From Rhodospirillaceae bacterium UBA6219 (GTDB lineage Bacteria > Pseudomonadota > Alphaproteobacteria > Rhodospirillales > Magnetospirillaceae), in assembly GCA_002435715.1 (NCBI GenBank), contig DISD01000058.1, forward strand, positions 4,035 through 22,565: 18,531 bases of DNA, read 5' to 3'. Below, piece by piece: positions 14,664-18,531 of this stretch; position 1 is the first letter of the stretch, and every line of letters begins with the position of its first letter. Below the pieces are notes generated by a model that did no database searches, was not told the DNA's origin, and was given only the letters and a program-made list of their open reading frames with translations. Position numbers and translations under genes: made by a program.

Positions 14664-15487
14664 TCTGGGTGATTTTCGCCGGCCTGACCTTCGTCACCTT
14701 GCTGATCGTGCTGATGCCGTTCTTGAAGGCCCGGCCGGCGGCACAAAGCCGCGCCGAATACGATCTGACCGTCTATCGCGACCAATTGGGCGAAATCGAC
14801 ACCGAATTGGAACGCGGCACCCTGTCGGTCGATCAGGCGGAAGCGGCGCGGACCGAGATTCAGCGCCGCATCCTGGGCTTAGGTACCATCGGCAAGAATG
14901 CCGACGCGACCTTGGGCAAGCCTTGGAAGATGGCCAGCGTGATCGCCTTGGCCGTGCCTTTGCTGGGTTTCGGAACCTATCTCATCTTGGGCCACCCCTT
15001 CCTGCCCGACCAGCCTTATTCGGCCCGCGCCGACAAGATCAAGGAAATGCAGGATCAAGGCGAGATGATCCGTAACATGGTCGCCTCGCTGACCGCCAAG
15101 CTGGAAAAGAACCCGAACGACGGCAAGGGCTGGGCCATGCTGGGCCGCTCGCTCCGGGTGATGGGTGAAAAGGACAAGGCCATGGCGGCGCTGCGCAAGG
15201 CCGTCGCCCTGCTGCCCGCCGACACCGAAAGCCGCATGGAACTGGCCGGATTGCTGTTGCAGGACATCCCGCAAGGCGCCGTGCTGCCGCCCGAATTCGT
15301 CGGCCTGATGCGTCAGGTCCTGGCCGTCGATCCCAACAATATCGACGCGCTCTACTTCGCCGGCATCGCCGCCATGCAGATGGGCGACACCACCAAGGCC
15401 CGGGAATTGTGGACCAAGGTGATGGTCCAATTGCCGGAAGGCGAGGACAGAACCGAGATCAAGAAACAGATCGACGGATTGAAGTAA
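14660..15487 (+). CDS. ccmI: TPR-containing cytochrome c assembly protein CcmI
   Basis: A 275-residue membrane protein that presents apocytochrome c to the CcmFH haem lyase. It has two N-terminal helices (about 2-20 and 94-113) separated by a cytoplasmic coiled-coil loop with YDLTVYRDQLGEIDTELERG, typical of the CcmI-1 part. A periplasmic TPR domain (about 145-265) includes GKGWAMLGRSLRVMGEKDKA and DALYFAGIAAMQMGDTTKA. It is shorter at the C-terminus than CcmI of Rhodobacter. It is the last gene of the ccm unit on this strand; after it lies the REP pair, and then the convergent ccmB. Confidence 0.93.
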   Translation: MIWVIFAGLTFVTLLIVLMPFLKARPAAQSRAEYDLTVYRDQLGEIDTELERGTLSVDQAEAARTEIQRRILGLGTIGKNADATLGKPWKMASVIALAVPLLGFGTYLILGHPFLPDQPYSARADKIKEMQDQGEMIRNMVASLTAKLEKNPNDGKGWAMLGRSLRVMGEKDKAMAALRKAVALLPADTESRMELAGLLLQDIPQGAVLPPEFVGLMRQVLAVDPNNIDALYFAGIAAMQMGDTTKARELWTKVMVQLPEGEDRTEIKKQIDGLK

Positions 15488-15532
15488 GAAAAGGCCGCCC
15501 GTTGGGGTGGACAGCTGTGATTAGATTTTTCC

Positions 15533-15634
15533 GTCATCGCCGGGCTTGACCCGGCGATCCATGGGGCACCAGGGAAAATGTTTTCCCTCTTAGGCGCAGA
15601 CGCGTGGATGCCCGGATCAAGTCCGGACATGACG
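15533..15634. repeat. Inverted pair of REP-like palindromes with central palindrome
   Basis: Unit 1 is ATCGCCGGG-CTTGA-CCCGGCGAT (arms 15536-15544 and 15550-15558). Unit 2 is ATGCCCGGA-TCAAG-TCCGGACAT (15608-15630), with one mismatch in the stem. Unit 2 reversed matches unit 1 in CGTCAT, CTTGA, CCGG and ATCCA, so they face opposite ways. Between them AGGGAAAA-TG-TTTTCCCT (15571-15588) is another perfect palindrome. Such head-to-head pairs resemble interspersed REP/BIME elements, which are frequent in alphaproteobacterial intergenic DNA. It separates the converging ccmI and ccmB genes and could limit read-through or protect the 3' ends. Confidence 0.75.
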
Positions 15635-15654
15635 AAATCAAAAGGCCGGCTTTT

Positions 15655-16320
15655 CTATTCCAGCGCCTGCCTGAGTGCCGCCGAGGTGGCCCAGGGCGCC
15701 AGCGGCAGGGACGCGGCCAGCATGGCGCCCAAGATCAGCAAATGGGGTTCGGCCGACAGGCCTTGGACGGCGGCGTCGATGGCGCCGACGCCGAAAATCA
15801 GCACCGGCACGTAAAGCGGCAGGATCAGCAGCGACACCAGCACCCCGCCACGCCGGGCGCCCAGCACCAGGGCGGCACCGATGGCACCGATCAGCGACAG
15901 CACCGGGGTCCCCAGCAACATGGTCAGCATCAGCACGGTGAAGCCATCGGAATTCATGTGCAGCAGCACTGCCAGGATAGGCGCCGCCACCAGCAGCGGC
16001 AGGCCGGTGGTCAGCCAATGGGCCAGCACCTTGCCCATCACCACCACCATCAACGAAGTCGGCGTCAGCACCAGCAATTCCAGGGAACCGTCTTCGTAAT
16101 CGGCCTGGAACAGCCGATCCAGCGACAACATGGAGGCCAGCAACGCGGTCACCCACAGCACGCCGGCGGAAACCCGTTCCAGGATGCCCACTTCCGGACC
16201 GATGCCGAAGGGGAACAACACCACGGTCAGCACGAAGAAGGTGACCACCATCAGGCTGTCGGACCCCTGGCGCAGGGCCAGACGCAGATCACGGCGCACC
16301 ACTTCGAAGAAGCGGCTCAT
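15655..16320 (-). CDS. ccmB: Haem exporter ABC permease CcmB
   Basis: A 221-residue membrane protein with six predicted helices, the permease partner of the ATPase CcmA. CcmAB uses ATP to release holo-CcmE from CcmC/CcmD. The N-terminus (MSRFFEVVRRDLRLALRQ), FALxFP-like FFVLTVVLFPFGIGPE, and DRLFQADYEDGSLELLVL are family blocks, the last being the CcmA contact. Length is normal. The ATG at 16320 overlaps the ccmA stop in ATGA, so the two are translationally coupled. It ends just before the REP pair, facing ccmI. It is unusual only in orientation: it is opposite to the rest of the ccm genes. Confidence 0.96.
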   Translation of the reverse strand: MSRFFEVVRRDLRLALRQGSDSLMVVTFFVLTVVLFPFGIGPEVGILERVSAGVLWVTALLASMLSLDRLFQADYEDGSLELLVLTPTSLMVVVMGKVLAHWLTTGLPLLVAAPILAVLLHMNSDGFTVLMLTMLLGTPVLSLIGAIGAALVLGARRGGVLVSLLILPLYVPVLIFGVGAIDAAVQGLSAEPHLLILGAMLAASLPLAPWATSAALRQALE

Positions 16321-16988
16321 TGGTCGTCCTCCTCGGCGAACACGGCGAATTCATCCAGATGCAGGGTGCGGGAACCGGGCAAATCCACGTCCTGGTGGGT
16401 GGACAGCACCACCATGCCACCCGCCGCCCGGTGTTCGGCGAAGACGTTTTCCAACACCTTGATGTTGGCGCGGTCCAAAGCGGTGGTCGGTTCGTCCAGC
16501 AGCCACAACGGCGACGGCGCCGCCAGCAGCCGGGCCAGGTTGGTGCGGCGCTTCTGACCGGCCGACAGCATCTTGCCGGGAATGTCGCGCAGATGGGCCA
16601 GGCCGAAGCGGGCCAGGGCGTTGTCCACGGCGCCAGCGGCACGGCCGGCATGGGGTTCGTGCAGACGCGCCCAAAAGCGCAGGTTTTCCGCCACCGACAA
16701 CACCGGCTTCACCGCGTCATGGTGCCCCACGTAATGGGTGCGCGCCGCATGCAGTTCCGGCTCGTCGCGCAAACCGGTCTCGCCCCAGGCCAGTTTCCCG
16801 GTGGTCGGCTTCAACAACCCGGCCATCACCCGTAAAAGCGTCGACTTACCCGATCCGTTGGGCCCCAACAGCACCAGCGCCTCGCCCGGCGCCACGGAAA
16901 AATCCAGTCCAGCGAACACGGCGCGGCCGCCGCGAATGCAGCCCAGCGCGGTTCCGGTGAACGGAGGAAGCGATTCGGTCGTGTTCAT
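16317..16988 (-). CDS. ccmA: Haem exporter ABC ATPase CcmA
   Basis: A 223-residue ABC ATPase bound to CcmB at the cytoplasmic face of the inner membrane. The Walker A motif GPNGSGKST runs from G42 to T50, with K48. The signature LSAGQKRRTNLARLL starts at L141. Walker B ends in LLDEPTTALD with D165 and E166. The switch histidine is in STHQDVDL. LSAGQ in place of LSGGQ is usual for CcmA. I chose ATG 16988 (MNTTESLPPF); the GTG at 17012 would add eight residues. No strong ribosome binding site precedes it, only AGGG. It is divergent from acnB, with the structured 17049-17091 element between them. Confidence 0.96.
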   Translation of the reverse strand: MNTTESLPPFTGTALGCIRGGRAVFAGLDFSVAPGEALVLLGPNGSGKSTLLRVMAGLLKPTTGKLAWGETGLRDEPELHAARTHYVGHHDAVKPVLSVAENLRFWARLHEPHAGRAAGAVDNALARFGLAHLRDIPGKMLSAGQKRRTNLARLLAAPSPLWLLDEPTTALDRANIKVLENVFAEHRAAGGMVVLSTHQDVDLPGSRTLHLDEFAVFAEEDDQ

Positions 16989-17048
16989 GGCCCTGGTATG
17001 GCAGAAATCCACCGCCGACGAAAGTGATGAAGATCAAGCCATTGGCCG

Positions 17049-17091
17049 ATCCACCCCGCATCCGGGTGGTGTAAGACCCACCCGAGTGGAT
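17049..17091. other. Nested and mutually exclusive hairpins between ccmA and acnB
   Basis: Three blocks, CCACCC (17051-17056), GGGTGG (17064-17069) and CCACCC (17078-17083), allow the middle one to pair with either side. The right-hand choice extends to CGGGTGG/CCACCCG with a loop of eight bases. ATCCAC (17049-17054) and GTGGAT (17086-17091) can also pair to enclose the whole. It may be read in the ccmA leader or act as a DNA operator for either gene. The rest of the 228-base gap holds a TTCAG-N12-CTGAA dyad (17094-17115), TATATA repeats near 17149-17156 that may be the acnB -10, and the acnB ribosome binding site. Confidence 0.5.
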
Positions 17092-17216
17092 AGTTCAGAC
17101 TGGACTCAAACTGAAAATTATGCTGTAAGCGCAGGCTATGAAGTCCCATATATATACGCCAACCGGCCGTCCGGGTTCGGACAGCCTTTCTTTCCCCTAT
17201 TTTGCGGAGGTCATCC

Positions 17217-18531
17217 GTGCTTGAAGCCTATCGCCAGCATGTCGCCGAACGTGCCGCCCTCGGGATTCCGCCCCTGCCGCTGTCGGCTAAGCAGACCGAG
17301 GAACTGGTCGCCTTGCTGCAAAACCCGCCGAAGGGGGAAGAGCAGGTCCTGGTCGACCTGATCACCCATCGCGTGCCCGCCGGCGTCGACGACGCCGCCA
17401 AGGTCAAGGCCACCTTCCTGGCCGAAATCTCGGCCGGCAACATCAAGTGCGCCCTGATCGACCGCGTCAAGGCCACCGAATTGTTGGGCACCATGCTGGG
17501 TGGCTTCAATATTCAGCCGCTCATCCGTCTGCTGGGCGATTCCACCTGTGGCAAGGCCGCCGCCGAGGGCCTGAAGAAGACCCTGTTGGTGTTCGACTAT
17601 TTCCACGACGTCAAGGAATTGGCCGACAAGGGCAATGCCGACGCCAAGGAAGTGCTGCAGTCCTGGGCCGACGCCGAATGGTTCACCTCGCGCCCGGAAG
17701 TGCCGGAAAGCCTGACCGTCACCATCTTCAAGGTGACCGGCGAAACCAACACCGACGATCTGTCGCCGGCGCCTGACGCCTGGAGCCGCCCCGACATCCC
17801 GCTGCATGCTTTGGCCATGCTCAAGAACCCGCGTCCGGGCATCGAGCCGGAAGAAGCCGGTGTTCGCGGCCCCGTCAAGTTCCTGGAAGACCTGAAGGCC
17901 AAGGGCAACCTGGTGGCCTATGTGGGCGACGTGGTGGGCACCGGCTCGTCGCGTAAGTCGGCCACCAACTCGGTTCTGTGGTTCACCGGCGAAGACATCC
18001 CGTTTGTGCCGAACAAGCGTTTCGGCGGCGTCTGCCTGGGCACCAAGATCGCCCCGATCTTCTACAACACCATGGAAGATGCCGGTGCGCTCCCCATCGA
18101 ACTGGACGTCAACCAGATGGACATGGGCGACGTGGTCGAGCTGCGTCCCTATGACGGCAAGGCGCTGAAGAACGGCGCCGTCATCGCCGAATTCAAGGTC
18201 AAGTCCGACGTGATCTTCGACGAAGTGCGCGCCGGCGGCCGTATTCCGCTGATCATCGGTCGCGGCCTGACCGCCAAGGCCCGTGAGGCCCTGGGTCTGG
18301 CGCCGTCCACCCTGTTCCGTCAGCCCCACGCCCCCGCCGATACCGGCAAGGGCTTCAGCCTGGCCCAGAAGATGGTCGGTCGCGCCTGTGGTCTGCCGGA
18401 AGGCAAGGGTGTCCGTCCCGGCACCTATTGCGAACCGAAGATGACCACCGTCGGTTCCCAGGACACCACCGGCCCGATGACCCGTGACGAGCTGAAGGAC
18501 CTGGCGTGCCTGGGCTTCTCCGCCGACCTGG
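17217..18531 (+). CDS. acnB: Aconitate hydratase B (5' part, cut by window end)
   Basis: The first 438 codons of an AcnB-type aconitase, usually about 865 residues, which interconverts citrate and isocitrate in the TCA cycle. It starts with GTG 17217 behind a strong GCGGAGG (17204-17210), giving MLEAYRQHVAERAALG as in other AcnB proteins. The HEAT-like N-terminal domain (about 1-160) contains NPPKGEEQVLVDLITHRVP. The swivel domain (about 165-370) contains NTDDLSPAPDAWSRPDIPLH, VVGTGSSRKSATNS and KRFGGVCLGTKIAPIF. The catalytic part begins with TTVGSQDTTGPMTRDELKD. The [4Fe-4S] cysteines of the family lie beyond the window. In E. coli apo-AcnB also binds mRNA when iron is low; whether this one does is unknown. 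Confidence 0.96.
   Translation, partial: MLEAYRQHVAERAALGIPPLPLSAKQTEELVALLQNPPKGEEQVLVDLITHRVPAGVDDAAKVKATFLAEISAGNIKCALIDRVKATELLGTMLGGFNIQPLIRLLGDSTCGKAAAEGLKKTLLVFDYFHDVKELADKGNADAKEVLQSWADAEWFTSRPEVPESLTVTIFKVTGETNTDDLSPAPDAWSRPDIPLHALAMLKNPRPGIEPEEAGVRGPVKFLEDLKAKGNLVAYVGDVVGTGSSRKSATNSVLWFTGEDIPFVPNKRFGGVCLGTKIAPIFYNTMEDAGALPIELDVNQMDMGDVVELRPYDGKALKNGAVIAEFKVKSDVIFDEVRAGGRIPLIIGRGLTAKAREALGLAPSTLFRQPHAPADTGKGFSLAQKMVGRACGLPEGKGVRPGTYCEPKMTTVGSQDTTGPMTRDELKDLACLGFSADL

Noticed and set aside
15495..15530. CCGCCC/GGGTGG hairpin after ccmI as an intrinsic terminator
   Set aside because: The stem is short with a G-U pair, and the T-run is about 16 bases away from it.
15352..15630. A minus-strand ORF starting MSGLDPGIHASAPKREN
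   Set aside because: This is a translation of the REP palindromes and the 3' end of ccmI. Such peptides are commonly mis-annotated in alphaproteobacteria.
15604..16557. A Gln/His-rich 317-residue open frame on the plus strand over ccmB and ccmA
   Set aside because: Shadow of the two minus-strand ABC genes, and it begins inside the REP pair.

Overview
The window reads as chromosomal DNA of a GC-rich alphaproteobacterium. The NfuA, adenosine kinase, TypA and Ccm proteins and the AcnB start fit the order Rhodospirillales, possibly a Magnetospirillum-like organism; that is an inference from protein recognition, since no search was run. Most of the content is conserved housekeeping and bioenergetic genes. 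I see no phage, transposase, CRISPR array or defence island.

Layout. 148-1623 (+): an NfuA-type Fe-S carrier followed by a membrane-anchored glucosaminidase. 1620-2757 (-): a small lipoprotein and an EI24/CysZ-like membrane protein. 2809-5809 (+): promoter, leader hairpin, adenosine kinase, typA and a strong intrinsic terminator. 5823-6283: a candidate guanidine-II (mini-ykkC) riboswitch directly in front of a Gdx/SugE guanidinium exporter, preceded by a terminator that faces the other way. 6280-7596 (-): a nitrate-sensing NIT domain fused to an RNA-binding ANTAR domain. 7745-8908 (-): an OmpA-like lipoprotein with its terminator. 9113-9303 (+): tRNA-Arg(ACG) with promoter and terminator. 9353-10084 (+): a YkgJ-type cysteine-cluster protein. 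10123-17012: a complete System I cytochrome c maturation locus split into two converging units, ccmCDEFGHI on + and ccmAB on -, with a palindromic REP pair between them. 17217-18531 (+): the first half of acnB, cut by the window edge.

How the genes work together. CcmA and CcmB export/release functions act with CcmC, D and E to load haem on CcmE. CcmF, CcmH and CcmI attach the haem to apocytochrome, and CcmG keeps the CXXCH cysteines reduced. The whole machine is here in about 7 kb. NfuA and AcnB, an Fe-S carrier and a [4Fe-4S] client enzyme, are at opposite ends of the window. The guanidinium exporter converges on and overlaps a nitrate-responsive RNA-binding regulator, so two RNA-level nitrogen-related controls share one small locus.

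The most interesting signals are non-coding: the guanidine-II riboswitch with a competing hairpin that covers the Shine-Dalgarno, the opposite-facing terminator beyond it, a dyad placed like a CRP/FNR-family site upstream of ccmC, a (CGAA)4 tract where the typA ribosome binding site should be, the REP pair between the ccm units, and mutually exclusive hairpins between ccmA and acnB. I did not find a wholly new multi-gene system.
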